NCBI RefSeq assembly: GCF_028640845.1
Contig: NC_080542.1
Location: 18,890,283-18,954,282, forward strand
Direction of reading: 5' to 3'
DNA length: 64,000 nucleotides
DNA from: Ahaetulla prasina
Taxonomy: Eukaryota > Chordata > Lepidosauria > Squamata > Colubridae
Shown: positions 30,385 through 41,416 of the stretch, one piece after another
Layout of the letters: the number at the start of each line of letters is the position of its first letter
Position numbering within the stretch: position 1 is the stretch's first letter
Notes under the pieces: generated by a model
What the model was told of the DNA's origin: nothing
The model's database searches: none
The model's input: the letters and a program-made list of their open reading frames with translations, nothing else
Made by a program: the position numbers and the translations under genes

Positions 30385-30980
30385 GAATAGATTAGAGCTG
30401 GAAGGGACTTTGGAGATCTAGCCCAAGGGTGTCAAACTCATGTCACCTAATCAGTGACACGAGTGACGTATAGTGACTTTTCCCCTCTCCACTAAACCTG
30501 GGGTGGGCATGGCCAACACATGACACATCTGGCCCGTGGATGCATCCATTCTAGTTAATCCCCTCCTCAAGCAGGAGACCCTATACCATTTCAGACAAGT
30601 GGTTGCTCAGTTCCTTCTTGAAAATCTGCAGTGATGAAGCACCCACAACTTCTGAAGGCAAGCTCTTCCACTGGTTGATTGTCCTCACAGTTAGGAAGTT
30701 CCTCCTTAGTTGCTTCTCTCCACAATTAGATTCCATCCATTGTTTCTTGTCTTGCTTTCTGGTGCTTCGTCAAGTAAGCTGACCTCTCTTCTTTGTGGCA
30801 GCCTTCAGATACTGGAACACAGCTGTCATGTCACCCCTAGTCCTTTTATCTAGACTAGCTAAAACCAAATCCTGCAATCATTCATACGTTTTAGTCTCCA
30901 GGTCTTTAATCATCCTAATTGCTCTTCTCTGCACTTTTTCCAAAGTCTCAACATCTTGTGGTGACCGAAACTGGATGTAT
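30385..30980 (-). mobile_element. CR1 LINE 3' fragment carrying a hAT remnant
   Basis: Antisense CR1 from AGAGCTGGAAGGGACTTTGG to CGAAACTGGATGTATTG. At about 30424-30553 it is interrupted by a short element with GGGTGTCAAACTCATGTCAC and CTGGCCCGTGGATGCATCC, related to the hAT at 63630. Confidence 0.8.
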
Positions 30981-31819
30981 TGATTGTTCGTTGATTAATA
31001 GATAGACTGGACAGCTTTGATCCAGGATGGTGTAAGGTCTGCCTTGAACCAGAAGGCTGGATTAGATAAATCTCCAAGGTCCCTTGCTTCTGTGCTCTAT
31101 GGGTGAGAACAGGTACTGCAGTTGTGGCCAACATAGGAATGGTTGCAAGTGTGCCAAAAAAAAACCAACATAGTAATAACCCTCTTTAAATTTCTCACTA
31201 TTAGTTGTGTGATGCTTTGGCAAGGCTTGGCTTATTACTATCTTTGCAGTCACCCTTTCCTTTTTACATGTGAGATGTAGAAGATCAACTCCAAGCAATA
31301 TTTAATCTACCCCCACTAGAAGGTGTATGTATGGGGGTATGGTGGGGCGGAATTAGCCAAAATAAAAGGAAAATCCAATGGCCTGTGTTGCTAGCAGATC
31401 TGTGTCAGTCCTTCCAAAGAACTATTCTGTAATGGGTAGCAGCGTGTGCTAAATACCTTTCCCTAGATTATTAAAGCAGCTACCTCTCCCCCCCCCCACC
31501 AACCCCCATCCTTTGTAAGATGCTCCTCTGCATGTGTGCACATAGCTCTTTGGCCCCATTGTGAAGAAGGAAGAAAAAGAAAGAAAAAGCAAAGCAGCTG
31601 TCCATGTGTGACCACATGCACAGCCAGGAGCATCTTAGGCCGCAACCACTGTATGCAAGTCTGAAGGGCTCCTTCTTTTGAAGGCTTGTTTCCAATCCAT
31701 TGTGCAAGACTTTGTGAGGGAGATTTGCACAGCTAATGCATAATTTTACAAGCAGGGACCTTTCTCAGTCCATTCGGAGACATAGAGGCATTCAGAACAA
31801 AGCTGGATCAGATATGCTT
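30981..31819. other. Intergenic sequence without recognised features
   Basis: Includes a C run near 31488. No feature was identified. Confidence 0.4.
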
Positions 31820-32800
31820 GAAGTCCTGGGCTGTATTAACAGATAGAATTAAGATCATGTGAAGGGTTAGCACAGCTTTATAATGCCTTGGTAAAACCCC
31901 ATTGGGAATATTGTGTCCAGTTTTGGTCATCATGATATCAGAAAAAATGTTGAGACTCTAGAAAGAATGCAGAGAAGAGCAACAAAGATGATTAGGGGAT
32001 TGGAAGCTAAAACATATGAAGAACAGTTGCAGGAACTGGGCATGGCTAGTTTAGTGAAGAGAAAGTCTAGGGGAGACATGATAGTGTTCCAATATCTCGG
32101 GGGCTGCCACAAAGAAGAGGGAGTCAAATATTCTCCTAAGCATCTGAGGGTAGAACAAGAAGCAATGGGTGGAAACTAATCAAGAGAGAAGCAACTTAGA
32201 ACTAAGGAGAAATTTCCTGATAGTTAGAACAATTAATCAGTGGAACAACTTGCTCCAGGAGTTGTAAATGCTCCAACAGTGGATGTTTTAAAGAAGATGT
32301 TGGAAAACCATTCTGGAAAAGCTTCTAGTTTTAAGAGACTGGATAACCCCTTGTCTGAAATGGTATAGAGCTTTTCCGGACCAAGTGTTCAAAGTGTGAG
32401 CGCGCGAATGCCTGCACATGCATCCAAACCCCCAAAATGCAATGTGCACATGGCCCCATTGCATGCACCCTTCCCCCATGCATGCACGCGGTCCCTGCAT
32501 ATGCACCCCATCCCGTGCATGGCCCCCTGCATGCACCCCGCTTCTGCGCATGCATCTCACTCCCCACATGCCCCTGCCCCCCACGCATGCACGCACAGAC
32601 CACCACACATTCCCTCCCCACTGCGCATGCACGACAGAGACCCGATGACCAGCTGGTGGAACTGGACTGGGATGACGGCTCATATGCCCACAGAGAGGGC
32701 CTACATGCCATAGGTTCGCCATCACGTGTATAGGATTTCCTGCCTGAGCAGGGGGTTGGACTAGAAGACCTCCAAGATCCCTTCCAATTCTATTATGCTG
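31820..32800 (+). mobile_element. CR1 LINE, split by a hAT
   Basis: Sense CR1 with [20 protein letters not shown] in 31913-32179, then the UTR up to CTGAAATGGTATAG. After the insertion at 32371-32727 the 3' end resumes with GATTTCCTGCCTGAGCAGGG. Confidence 0.88.
32371..32727. mobile_element. hAT element in the CR1 3' end
   Basis: The right end is CCATAGGTTCGCCATCAC. The left end, CTTTTCCGGACCAAGTGTTC, matches the inner end of 60150-60554 and lacks the terminal bases. The flanks are GTATAGAG and GTATAGGA. The interior is rich in GCATGCAC repeats. Confidence 0.75.
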
Positions 32801-33001
32801 TGTCCTGTTATTCTGTTACAACATTTTCCCCTCCTTTCCCAGATTAAGGCAAAGCTGCTTAAATTGGGGCATACTTAAGACTAAGCCAAAGAGGAGATGT
32901 GGGAATTCTTCTATTCTGGTTTATAATGCAGTCATAGCGAAGAAGCCACCTTCTAGCTTAGTGCCAGCTAACACTTCCTTGGTAGTACAATTCCAACCCA
33001 G

Positions 33002-33387
33002 TACAGGTAGTCCTTGACTTACAACAGTTCATTAATGACAGTTCAAAGTTAATGGCACTGAAAAGTGTCTTATGACCATTTTTCACACTTATCACCTTTG
33101 CAGCATCCCCATGATCATGTGATCAAAATCCAGCTGCTTGGCAATCGTCTACACATTGCTGTGTCCCAAAGTCACATGATTCCCTTTTGCAATCTCCTGA
33201 CAAGCAAAGTCAATGGGGAAGCCAGATTCATTTAATAACCAGGTTACTAACTTATCAACTACAGTGATTCACTTAACGACTGTGTCAAGAAAGGTCATAA
33301 AATGGGGCAAAACTCACTTAACAAATGTCTCACATAATAACAGAAACTTTGGCCACAATTGTGGTCATACGTCCAAAACTACCTGTA
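33002..33387 (+). mobile_element. Family-A MITE
   Basis: Near full length, TACAGGTAGTCCTTGACTTA to CCAAAACTACCTGTA, with TA at both ends. Confidence 0.87.
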
Positions 33388-34446
33388 CTAGTTGGTTGCC
33401 TCATATTGTCTAATATTAGCGCTGGCCCAGGGTTTAGTCTGTTTTTCCTCAGCCCTGAGGCAGGTTGAGAACGATTCTGATGGCCATTAAGTGCCATTAT
33501 AGTGGTGATGAGACCAACCAAAATGGAGAACTATCTCACAGGAGTTGGTTTCTTCACCTCTCAAGAAGGAAGTAGAGGCAGAATGACTTCTATTTTTTGG
33601 CTAAGAAGAAAAACTCTTAAGAAAACTCAGCATACTTTTCTAATTTTAGGAAGCACTTGTTTTCTTTGCAATATCCTACAAGACAACAAGACAAAGGTTG
33701 TTTGGTGCAAGCTACAAGCCAATGCTCTCTGGGAGATCTGACTTTGCAGGATGAGGTTCTAGGAACCTGCTCAAATAGGACATGAACTAATGTAGGCTGG
33801 TAGAACTATCAAACTTGACAGCAAAAAGGCCTGTTATCTCCAGGTAAGGATGAAGAAGAGTTCCTTCTGAACCCTTGCTGAGATGTTACCTTCTTATCTG
33901 GACAATATTGAGCCTATTGGACAAGAAGGTCTTGTTGTCTTGGAGGTAGCTGTCTACTCCATTGTGCACCTGTGTTTCATGAATAGTGGTTGAACTTGTG
34001 CCCCATGTCCAGTTGTGTCTTTCTATATTTTCTGTGAGGTTTCTGAGTCCTGGGAGAAACAACTAAGAATCATGTGGGTCTCTTGAGGCAAAAGACATTT
34101 ATGGAGGCCTAATTTTTGTGGAAGGCTGTCCACTTTAATTCATTGTTTGAATATTGGCCTGACTGAGAACTCTCTGGATGAGTAGATGGCAATCGATAAC
34201 ACATTATATCAGAATCAGTACATCATTATATTTTTATAATGCTGCACAACTCGTGGTTGCTTTAGTCAAATTCAGATTGCTCTTAAGCCATCTTCTCCTC
34301 AACCCACTTCTTCAGCAAACATTGATCGTCATCAAGCCTGAACAACCAAGATGACCAATAGGTGCAGGAAATATTCAAGAGTTTTATGGGTCTCCTAGCT
34401 GGTATTGGAGCAAGATGAAAACCAGTGGGGTTGAGGGATGGGTTGG
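33388..34446. other. Intergenic sequence without recognised features
   Basis: About 1 kb in which no repeat family or gene was recognised. Confidence 0.45.
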
Positions 34447-34454
34447 GTCAGGAG

Positions 34455-34782
34455 CAGGGATGAAATGCTATCAGTTTGCTCTGGTAGTGATAAAAACTAT
34501 CGGTTCGGGTCAACCAGTAGTAAAAAAAATGCTTTAAAAAGTTTTTTAAAAAAGGTTTTCACGATCACAGCTGTGCTTTGCGATTGTCGGAACCTTTTTT
34601 TTTTAACTTTTTAAAAGCATTTTTTACTACTGGTTCCGGCAAATAGGTAGTAAAAAATGCTTTAAAAAGTAAAAAAAAAAAAGGCCACACCCACCCAGTC
34701 ACATGAAACCCCCCCCACCAAGCCATCCCCACCAAGCCACGCCCACAAAACCAGTAGCAAAAAACCCTGCATTTCATCGCTG
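34455..34782. mobile_element. hAT element with internal inverted repeat
   Basis: The ends are CAGGGATGAAATGC and GCATTTCATCGCTG. GTCAGGAG flanks exactly at 34447-34454 and 34783-34790. An A/T-rich inverted repeat (AGTAGTAAAAAAAATGCTTT and its reverse, about 34512-34630) forms a long internal hairpin. Confidence 0.9.
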
Positions 34783-35076
34783 GTCAGGAGTCCACCTTCT
34801 GCTATGTGCCAATCACTCTCAGCCCAACCATCTATTATGGTGGTTGTTCTGCAAGAAAACAGGAGGAAGGAGCTGTACGTATGCTTCTTTGGGCTTCTGA
34901 ATGAAAGGTGAGATTGATCAATAAATACAGTCTAGTGGCTGGATGAGAGCGGACATAAATACATTTGCCATTCCCAGAAAGCCCACCAGGGGAAAGTGGG
35001 TATGTAGTTCCAAGTCTAGATTGAGACTCATAAAACTCAAGTAGCCAAATCTTTCTCTGAGAGTCAAATCAATCAA

Positions 35077-35162
35077 AATAGAGCTGAAAGGGGCCTTGGA
35101 GGTCTTCTAGTCCAACCCCCTGCTTAAGCAGGAGACCCCATACCATTTCATTTCAAATATCC
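35077..35162 (-). mobile_element. CR1 3' end fragment
   Basis: It holds GGCCTTGGAGGTCTTCTAGT and AAGCAGGAGACCCCATACCA, only the terminal CR1 UTR. Confidence 0.75.
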
Positions 35163-35512
35163 AGTTGTATACATCTGATGGGTCCCAATAATAGAAGGAA
35201 ACAGGTCACATGATGCCTCCTGGTGTTCTTATAAGTTTATCAACTCACACAGGACATACACTATTGAAAAAAACAAGTTCCACTATTCCCCTCCCTCCCC
35301 CAGATGCTATATATAACTTTGTAAGTGGGGACACAACATAATGCAACATCTGGTTCTCTCTGCTCTGGCAATTTAGGCAAAGTGGACTGTATCCACTATT
35401 CTAATAGATTGCTCATACCTGTCTCTTTTGATGGTACAAGACAAGGTGTGAAATTCATTAGAAGCTGCTTAAACTGGGGAAAAACATGGCAAGTATTAAC
35501 TGTCCTCCAGTG

Positions 35513-36278
35513 CAGGGGTCCCCAACCTTTCGGACCTCAGGAACCACTAAATTCATAATTTTAAATGCCATGGACCACTAAAAAATCTGCTTAATGACCA
35601 GCTGGGTGGGCGTGGCTAGGTGGTCATGTGACTGGGTGGGCGTGGCCAACTTGATGTCACTCACATTGAGGGGCGTCTCACCGGCTTCTACTCGGCCCTC
35701 CTCTCCCAGCCACTCCTTGTCTGCCTGCCTGGGCTCCTTAGAGCCCCAATAGGAAGTAGTTGTTGAGCTAAGCAGCCATCATGAGAAAGAGTTGGCAAAA
35801 CAGCTGGCTCAGTTCAAATTGGATTTGACCGAGAAGAAGGCTCAGCAGAAGCACCTCACTGAGGACTACAAGCATAGGCTTTCCAAGCAGAGGGAAGACC
35901 TGCGGGAGTGCAAGGCCAGGTACTGGTGCCTGGAGGCTTAGCGGGCTGAGATGGTCAGCCAGTTCCAGGCCATGATGTTGTCCACTGGAACAAGACCCTC
36001 CAGCTCTTTGCCACCAGCGGCGCTTCCCTCCAGCCTTCGTACAAAGCCCCGCACCAGGAGGCTGAAGCAGACCCCAAGTTGGAATTTCTGCCCCTCTCCA
36101 ACCCACACAAAAAGACCCCTCTGCAGCAACAGTTCATTGTACTATCCGACCCAGGGGCCATAATTTGAGGACCCCTCATTTAGTACAATATTAAAAAATG
36201 CAAATAATTTTTCTGCGGACCACCAACATTTTCTTGCGGACCACCAGTGGTCCACAGACCATCAGTTGGTGACCAGTG
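35513..36278. mobile_element. hAT element carrying a CNTROB-like fragment
   Basis: The left end is CAGGGGTCCCCAACC and the right end GTTGGTGACCAGTG (reverse CACTGGTCACCAAC). CTCCAGTG flanks exactly at 35505-35512 and 36279-36286. The outer parts are typical (CGGACCTCAGGAACCAC; TTGCGGACCACCAGTGG). The middle, 35720-36140, is unlike them and reads as a decayed coding fragment (see the pseudogene entry). Confidence 0.9.
35720..36140 (+). pseudogene. CNTROB (centrobin)-like gene fragment inside the hAT
   Basis: In one frame from about 35774 it reads HHEKELAKQLAQFK, then EDYKHRLSKQREDL and, after a stop, RAEMVSQFQAMM. Human centrobin, a daughter-centriole protein, has QELASQLAQFK, EDYELRLAREQ and VELVERLQAMLQAHW in the same order and spacing. 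The stop at 35939-35941 (TAG) stands where CAG (Gln) is expected. A one-base loss near 35991 shifts the frame before HWN. A further stop and shift seem to lie before 35774. Beyond the shift, TLQLFATSGASLQPS continues in the new frame. It cannot encode a functional protein. Whether it came from cDNA or genomic exons is not visible. Confidence 0.7.
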
Positions 36279-36789
36279 CTCCAGTGGATGACAGCTTCTT
36301 CCATGTTCCCTGCAGTTCCCATGTCTGCCACAGAGGGACAGTCAGAGTTTGAAATTGATCTGCCCTTGTTTCAAGTTTAATTCTGTTGAATTCACACACC
36401 CCTGATTTTGAAAGCTGTTGATTTACCTTGTTTCACTCCCTGCAGAGAGAAAATTTCTCCTTTTCCCTGAACTTAAATTCTTCGGTTTGCTCCCCTCATA
36501 CCCCATTCATTTGCTCTTTCTAGTTTTCTCCCTTTTCCCCGACTTCTCTCTCAGATTGGCTTCCCACATTGGCTTGGTTTAAATAACAGATGATAGCTTC
36601 ATAAAACACTGAAGTGGCAGAGAAATGTGCTTTTTTGGATATGGAGAGTAGGTTTCCATGACTAGAGATGAGATGCGGGATTCTGCAACATGATCTCCGG
36701 CTATCAAAACAAAAAACTGCCAAATGGAGAAGCCACCTCTGACAATTCGAACAGAAGTCACAAGAAAGTCCAAGGAAGAAGAAGTTTAA

Positions 36790-37045
36790 TTTGGGTGTGC
36801 TTCCAAGTTTATTTTATACATCCCACCTTTATTATTTTTACAAATAATTCAAAGGAGCTAAAATATGCAACAAACCGTCCTCCTCTTATTTTCCCATAAC
36901 AACAACCCTGTGAGGTGGGTTTGGCTAACAAAAAATGACTGGCATCCAGTTGCCCAGCTGGCTTTCATGCCTAAAACAGGACTAGAACTCACAGACTCCT
37001 GATTTGTAGCCTGGCACCTTCACCACTTAATGGCTCATGCATTTC
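36790..37045 (-). mobile_element. tRNA-derived SINE (second family), reverse
   Basis: It contains AACAACCCTGTGAGGTGGGT, CAGCTGGCTTTCATGCCTAA and GACTAGAACTCACAGACTCC. The tRNA-like head is at the right end. Relatives lie at 40870-41735, 47188-47410 and about 57995-58105. Confidence 0.7.
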
Positions 37046-37751
37046 AGTCTCAAAATGAAGTTCAGTTCCCATTACAATCTTGTAAAAACTATTCAGGGAA
37101 GAGAATCATTTCAGATTTGGAGACATTTCAGGAGTAAGGATTAAGAGATTTTCATCTTGAAACATTGTGCACACTTTTAGTTTTAAAATATCTAAACTGT
37201 TGGCCATAGGCTCATGACCTTGTTTTGGCTCAGAAGCTAAATATGGCCGATATAACTAACGCTTGGAAAGGAGACCACCAGTGATTATCCACGCTGAAAT
37301 ATCCAAGAAAAAAGATTTGTTGCTGCCCCAAATTGCTGCATGCTGGCTGGGGAATTCTTAAATTTGCCAGGATTAAAAGTCTCTGCAATTATACCCACAA
37401 TGAACTCAGGCAGGTGCTTCGCCCTTTAAAATCTACATTGTATATTTCAGGCCACCCATTTTAAAATAAACCTTTCATATGGTTAACTATTAACTAATAT
37501 CTGTTTTGTTGTCTCTCAAATGCTATATGCAAGTTGAAAATCACATCTGCATTCCTATTGCCTCAATCCTTACTGGACACAGAGGGCCTACTTCTGAGTA
37601 AATCTTCATTTGCAGTTCCCAACTGGAATTTACTCTACGACTTCCCTAATTCCAAAGACATTGATAAGTTTGGGGAAGGTACAGCCTGGCTTTGATGCAC
37701 TTGGATCTTCTAGCTGATTTCCTGCTTTTATTTAGCAAAAGTGTAAAATTT
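37046..37751. other. Intergenic sequence without recognised features
   Basis: No repeat or gene was recognised. Confidence 0.4.
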
Positions 37752-37756
37752 TAAAT

Positions 37757-37816
37757 AGAATAGAATAGAATAGAATAGAATAGAATAGAATAGAATAGAA
37801 TAGAATAGAATAGAAT
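37757..37816. repeat. (AATAG)n microsatellite at a LINE tail
   Basis: Twelve near-perfect TAGAA units lie directly against the LINE 3' end that follows (TTTTTTTATTGGCCAAGTG). Confidence 0.95.
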
Positions 37817-38090
37817 TTTTTTATTGGCCAAGTGTGATGGACACACAAGGAATTTGTCTTGGTGCATATGCTCTCAGAGTACATAAAAGAATGATAGTCA
37901 TAGGGTACAAATAAGCAATCAGGAAGCAATCAATATCAATATAAATCATAAGTATAAAAATAACAAAGTGACAGTCATACAGTCATATGTGGAAGGAGAT
38001 GGGTAATGGGAACAATAAAAGATTAATAGTAGTGCAGACTTAGTAATAGTTTGACAGTGTTGAGGGAATTATTTGTTTAGCAGAGTGAAT
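37817..38090 (-). mobile_element. Rex1/CR1-like LINE 3' end
   Basis: TTATTGGCCAAGTGTGATGG, ACACAAGGAATTTGTCTTGG and GTTGAGGGAATTATTTG match the longer copy at 53418-54375. Confidence 0.85.
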
Positions 38091-38465
38091 GTCTTTGGAG
38101 ATTCTCAGTCATCCAAGTCACAGTTGTCCCAAAGGTGCTTTTTAAAGAGGCAACTGAACTTTATGTTTTGTTTTATTTTTTTTTATTTGTCACAACAGTA
38201 TATATAAGCATAAGCATGAAATAACTATACAATATATATGCATACATATAAGCATAAGTAAGTAATAACTATATGAAATTGGATACAATCTCATATAGGG
38301 AACATTATTATTTTTTAATTTTGTTTTGTTCTTCTTGGAAGACTTTTCGCTTCTCCTCCAAGAAGCTTCTTCAGCTTCTTGGATGAGAAACCAAAGGTCT
38401 TCAAGAAAAAAACAACCAGAAATTCCGGTTGCCTCTTGAAAAAGCACCTTTGGGACAAAAAGAGT
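38091..38465. mobile_element. Large fold-back repeat with an inserted LINE tail
   Basis: CCCAAAGGTGCTTTTTAAAG near 38128 faces its reverse complement (CTTGAAAAAGCACCTTTGGG) near 38438. Inside are a second inverted pair around AAGAAGCTTCTTCAGC and a LINE-tail-like stretch (TTATTTGTCACAACAGTATA). A relative lies at about 56015-56270. Confidence 0.6.
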
Positions 38466-39000
38466 GTTCCTGTCACGCTGTTCAAAAGTGATTTGGCACC
38501 ACCTTTTGCCAGATTGTTTGCTTTGGCTGTGTTCGCTGTTTACCTCCCTGGCCTGCATCCCAGGGATCGCCTGGTGGTCTTTGATCCAAGTCCCCACCAA
38601 CCTGCTCAGCTTCCCAAACAGACATGTTGCACTTTGGCTGCGTCCAGCTAAGCAACCTAGCGGAGAAGCGCCTTCCTTGGCTGGCGGCCGCCGCCCCTCT
38701 TTCCTCGCCGCTTCCCCTTTAAGCCCCAGAGCAAACTCCCCACGGCTTCTCCCCGCCCGCCCCGTCTGTCGGTCCGGCCTCCCTCCCTCCCTCCCTCGCT
38801 CCACCCAGCAGCGCAGCCGCCCGTGCGCGAATCGCAACTTTTCCCCCGGCGCTGCTCCGCGTCCGGGCTTCGCTTTCCTCGGCGGAATCTCCCTCCTTTC
38901 CCCGCCGGTGTTCGGGCGCTCTCCGCCAGCTCCGATCCTTCGGGATCTGCTTCCCCCATTCGCGTCCTCCGTGCAATTTGCTTTTGGCCTCGCCCGGAAG

Positions 39001-39180
39001 GTGAGCCGTCTCCGGGGACCCCCGCTCTTCTTCTCCCGGTCCCCGCGCTCGGCTCGCTTTCCCCGCGGGGTCGGTCAGTCCGTGTCTTGCTTGCTCGGCC
39101 CGGCGGGCAGAGGCGGGCGCGCCCCTGCCTGCCGCCCCTCGGTGCTTGCCAGCCGCCCGCCCGCCTGCCTTCCTCTGCAG
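39001..39180 (+). other. Possible 5' UTR mini-intron of ORAI3
   Basis: A consensus donor (GGAAG|GTGAGC) at 39001 and a consensus acceptor (CTTCCTCTGCAG) ending at 39180 bracket 180 nt just before the start codon. Splicing would place the ATG six bases into the next exon. The reading frame is open through this stretch, so the sites are suggestive only. Confidence 0.35.
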
Positions 39181-39185
39181 CTCCG

Positions 39186-39440
39186 ATGAAACCCAGCGGG
39201 GGAGCCGAGGCGCCGGAGGGCGAAGGCGCGGAAGGGGAAAGGGAGCCGCTGAACCCCGAGTCGTCTGAGCCGCTGGGCGTCTCCGCCACTTACCGGGAAT
39301 TTGTCCGGCGAAGTTACCTGGAACTGATGAGCGCCAACCAGCACTCGCTTCACGCCCTGAATTGGCGGCGGCTTTATCTCAGCCGGGCCAAGCTGAAAGC
39401 CTCCAGCCGCACTTCGGCTCTGCTGTCCGGCTTTGCCATG
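39186..39440 (+). CDS. ORAI3: ORAI3 exon 1: N-terminus and first half of TM1
   Basis: 85 codons from the ATG, ending AM|GTGAGT at the same codon position as the ORAI1/ORAI3 exon junction. The N-terminus [18 protein letters not shown], then [12 protein letters not shown] and [17 protein letters not shown], matches human ORAI3 ([13 protein letters not shown]) and not ORAI1 or ORAI2. The conserved cytosolic helix and TM1 start follow: [20 protein letters not shown], with R75 equivalent to ORAI1 R91, the site of a human immunodeficiency mutation. This ATG is chosen because the ORAI3-like MK...PLNPE start follows at once; the open frame upstream is GC-rich UTR. Confidence 0.96.
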
Positions 39441-39569
39441 GTGAGTGGGGACACCAGAGGGAAGCGTCTGCCGTCCGGAGGGGGGGAAAGGCTGGGTTCG
39501 CTCTACCCGGTGGTCCGCGCTGCCCTCGTCCATCTGCCTTGCGGGCGCATCGCAGACAAATCTAGGCAA

Positions 39570-39941
39570 ATCCTCTGTGTTACGATCAAAACCGAGCCCC
39601 ACATTTCTGTCGCTAAGTGAGACGTTTGCTTGTCCCATTTGAGGTCCTTTCTCCTGCAGTTGCTAAGCGAATCACTCACAGCCCTTGTTAAATTAATAAT
39701 AGGGCTGTTCAGTGAATCTTGATCCCCCTGTTGACTTTGCTTGTCACAAGGTTGCAGAAAGTGATGACATGGCCCTGGGATACTGCAGCCGTCATAAATG
39801 TGAGTCAGTGGCCAAGCATCTGAATTTTGATCATGTAACCCTGGAGATGCTGTCATGGAGAGAAAAATGGTCCCTTCTTTCAGTGATGTTGTAACTTCAA
39901 ATGGTCACTAAATGAACTGTTGTAATCAAGGACCATCTGTG
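39570..39941 (-). mobile_element. Family-A MITE just inside ORAI3 intron 1
   Basis: Reverse, diverged copy (GTCGCTAAGTGAGACGTTTG to GAACTGTTGTAATCAAGGAC). It begins about 130 bp after exon 1, on the edge of the CpG island. Confidence 0.75.
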
Positions 39942-40395
39942 GGTACTGCTGGTAGAAAATGCGTGCGCATTTCACACATTCCTTATTTCCTGCAAAAGGA
40001 AGTGGGGGGGGGAAATTCCTTCCAGGCATCTCTGGGCCTTTCTTCCCACTCCAGATAATACCCCTTTCCGTTGCTTTTCCTCCAATGGTGAATGCCTCTG
40101 GTGACCCCAATCTAATTTTTTAGAAGTCAGTGCTTTTTTTTTTTTTATCTGACCCAAGCAGATCAATCCAAGACTGGCTAATCTTGATCATCAAAGCAGG
40201 CTCAGGATTTTTCTGAATCTATATGCTTTCTTTCCCCAAAGGGGTGCGAAATTGGAAGCAGGTTTCATGACTGGGAGAAAACCTGAGCTTTGCAAAAGTG
40301 TTCAGAACTGTTTTTCTTCCTGTGGCTCAGTCCAGTGGTTCCCCTCGTGAACAGCCTTGTGGCATCTTCTGTAAGCCATAAAACATTGTGTTAAC

Positions 40396-40487
40396 TTTGG
40401 CTATTTTAAGACGTGCTGACTTCAATTCCCAGGGGAATTCTGGGAATTGAAGTCCACATGCCTTAAAGTGTCTGAGGTTGACTTCAC
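40396..40487. mobile_element. Fold-back element
   Basis: GACTTCAATTCCCAGGGGAA faces its near reverse (AATTCTGGGAATTGAAGTCC). Confidence 0.7.
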
Positions 40488-40755
40488 ATCGCCTTAAAAT
40501 ATGGCTGTGGGATAGAAGCGTTTGCCATGTGCAGTTTCCAGGCTCCTTTCTGACTTTTCCCAACCCAGGCATGCTTTTCAAAAAGCTTTGGTGTGCGGAT
40601 CCCATGGTCCACAATATAGCTGGCTAAAATGATGGGTATTATAGTCCAAAACTTCCAAGAGCATTTTGCTTGGGAAAAGGCTACTTTCGGGTACGTAGTC
40701 TGAATCTCTCTATAAAGTTCGGGGTGCCCAAATATGTCAGCCCAACCTTTCTGGA

Positions 40756-40830
40756 TACTGTATTTATTATTTCAATTTATGTGGCCCACTCCTCTCAAAT
40801 TCATGACTCTGGGCAGCTTGCCATAATTAA
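40756..40830 (-). mobile_element. LINE 3' tail fragment
   Basis: TATTTATTATTTCAATTTAT and CATGACTCTGGGCAGCTTGCC, an antisense LINE UTR resembling the GCCGCCCTGAGTC tails elsewhere. Confidence 0.5.
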
Positions 40831-40892
40831 AAACTATCTGAAATTTAAGAAACGATATAAAAAAGCCATCCAAGAGCCAATTTGGTCTAATG

Positions 40893-41416
40893 CAGGGGTC
40901 TTCAACCTTAAACACTCGAAGAGCCATTTGGACCCATTTTCCACAAAAAAGAAAAAACCAGGAGCCACAAAACTCTCCCTGTGCTTGACTATTTCCTGAG
41001 CAGCCACAGAACTAGCATTTGTAGTTGAATTAAACGTTCTCTTTTCTTCTGAAACTTTTCTTTTCTTGGATTTATTCATGGCTGGACTAGTAGGGGTTGA
41101 AAAGCTCAATAAATCGTGTGCTGGTGGGTGTCGCACATTGGTGGTTGTGACACATATTTTGAATGACAGGTAGCCGCAGCAGAGGGGTGAAAGAGCCACA
41201 TTCGGCTCCAGAGCCACAGGTTGCTGACCCCTAGCCTAGTCCTTCTTTTCTCTAGACTAGCTGAGTCCCAATTCCTGCAATCTTTCTTCACATGTTTTAG
41301 TTTCCAGTCCCTGAATCATCTTAGTTGCTCAGAGTCTCAACAACTTTTTTTTATAATATGGTGAGAAAGACAGAGGTGGCCTGAAGCGGCTCCACAGCCG
41401 CAGTTGCTGACCCCTG
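40893..41416. mobile_element. Composite hAT containing a CR1 segment
   Basis: GTCTAATG flanks exactly at 40885-40892 and 41417-41424. The left end is CAGGGGTCTTCAACC. A first right end (GGTTGCTGACCCCTAG) occurs at 41219-41234, then about 150 bp of CR1 (CCTAGTCCTTCTTTTCTCTA), then a second right end GCAGTTGCTGACCCCTG at 41416. The minus strand carries a decayed N-terminal piece of a ZBED/Buster-like hAT transposase (KSKKRKVSEEKRTFNST). Confidence 0.85.

Larger units (their letters stand above)
38640..39540 (+). promoter_or_regulatory. ORAI3: CpG island over the ORAI3 promoter and first exon
   Basis: An abrupt block of GC-rich, CpG-dense sequence with many GCGG, CCGCC and GGGCGG-like motifs begins about 540 nt before the ORAI3 start codon and continues past exon 1. 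There is no clear TATA box. This is the usual form of a broadly active vertebrate promoter. Confidence 0.8.

Noticed and set aside
32396..32733. His/Met/Cys-rich frames as a metal-binding protein
   Set aside because: They derive from GCATGCAC-type repeats inside a hAT element, with similar frames on the other strand.
35774..36140. A functional CNTROB paralogue
   Set aside because: The stop codon, the frameshift, the short length and the enclosing hAT ends make it a broken fragment.
38823..39185. Open frame extending ORAI3 upstream of its ATG
   Set aside because: GC-rich 5' UTR. The ORAI3-like start MKPSGG...PLNPE is at 39186, and the upstream residues have no ORAI counterpart.
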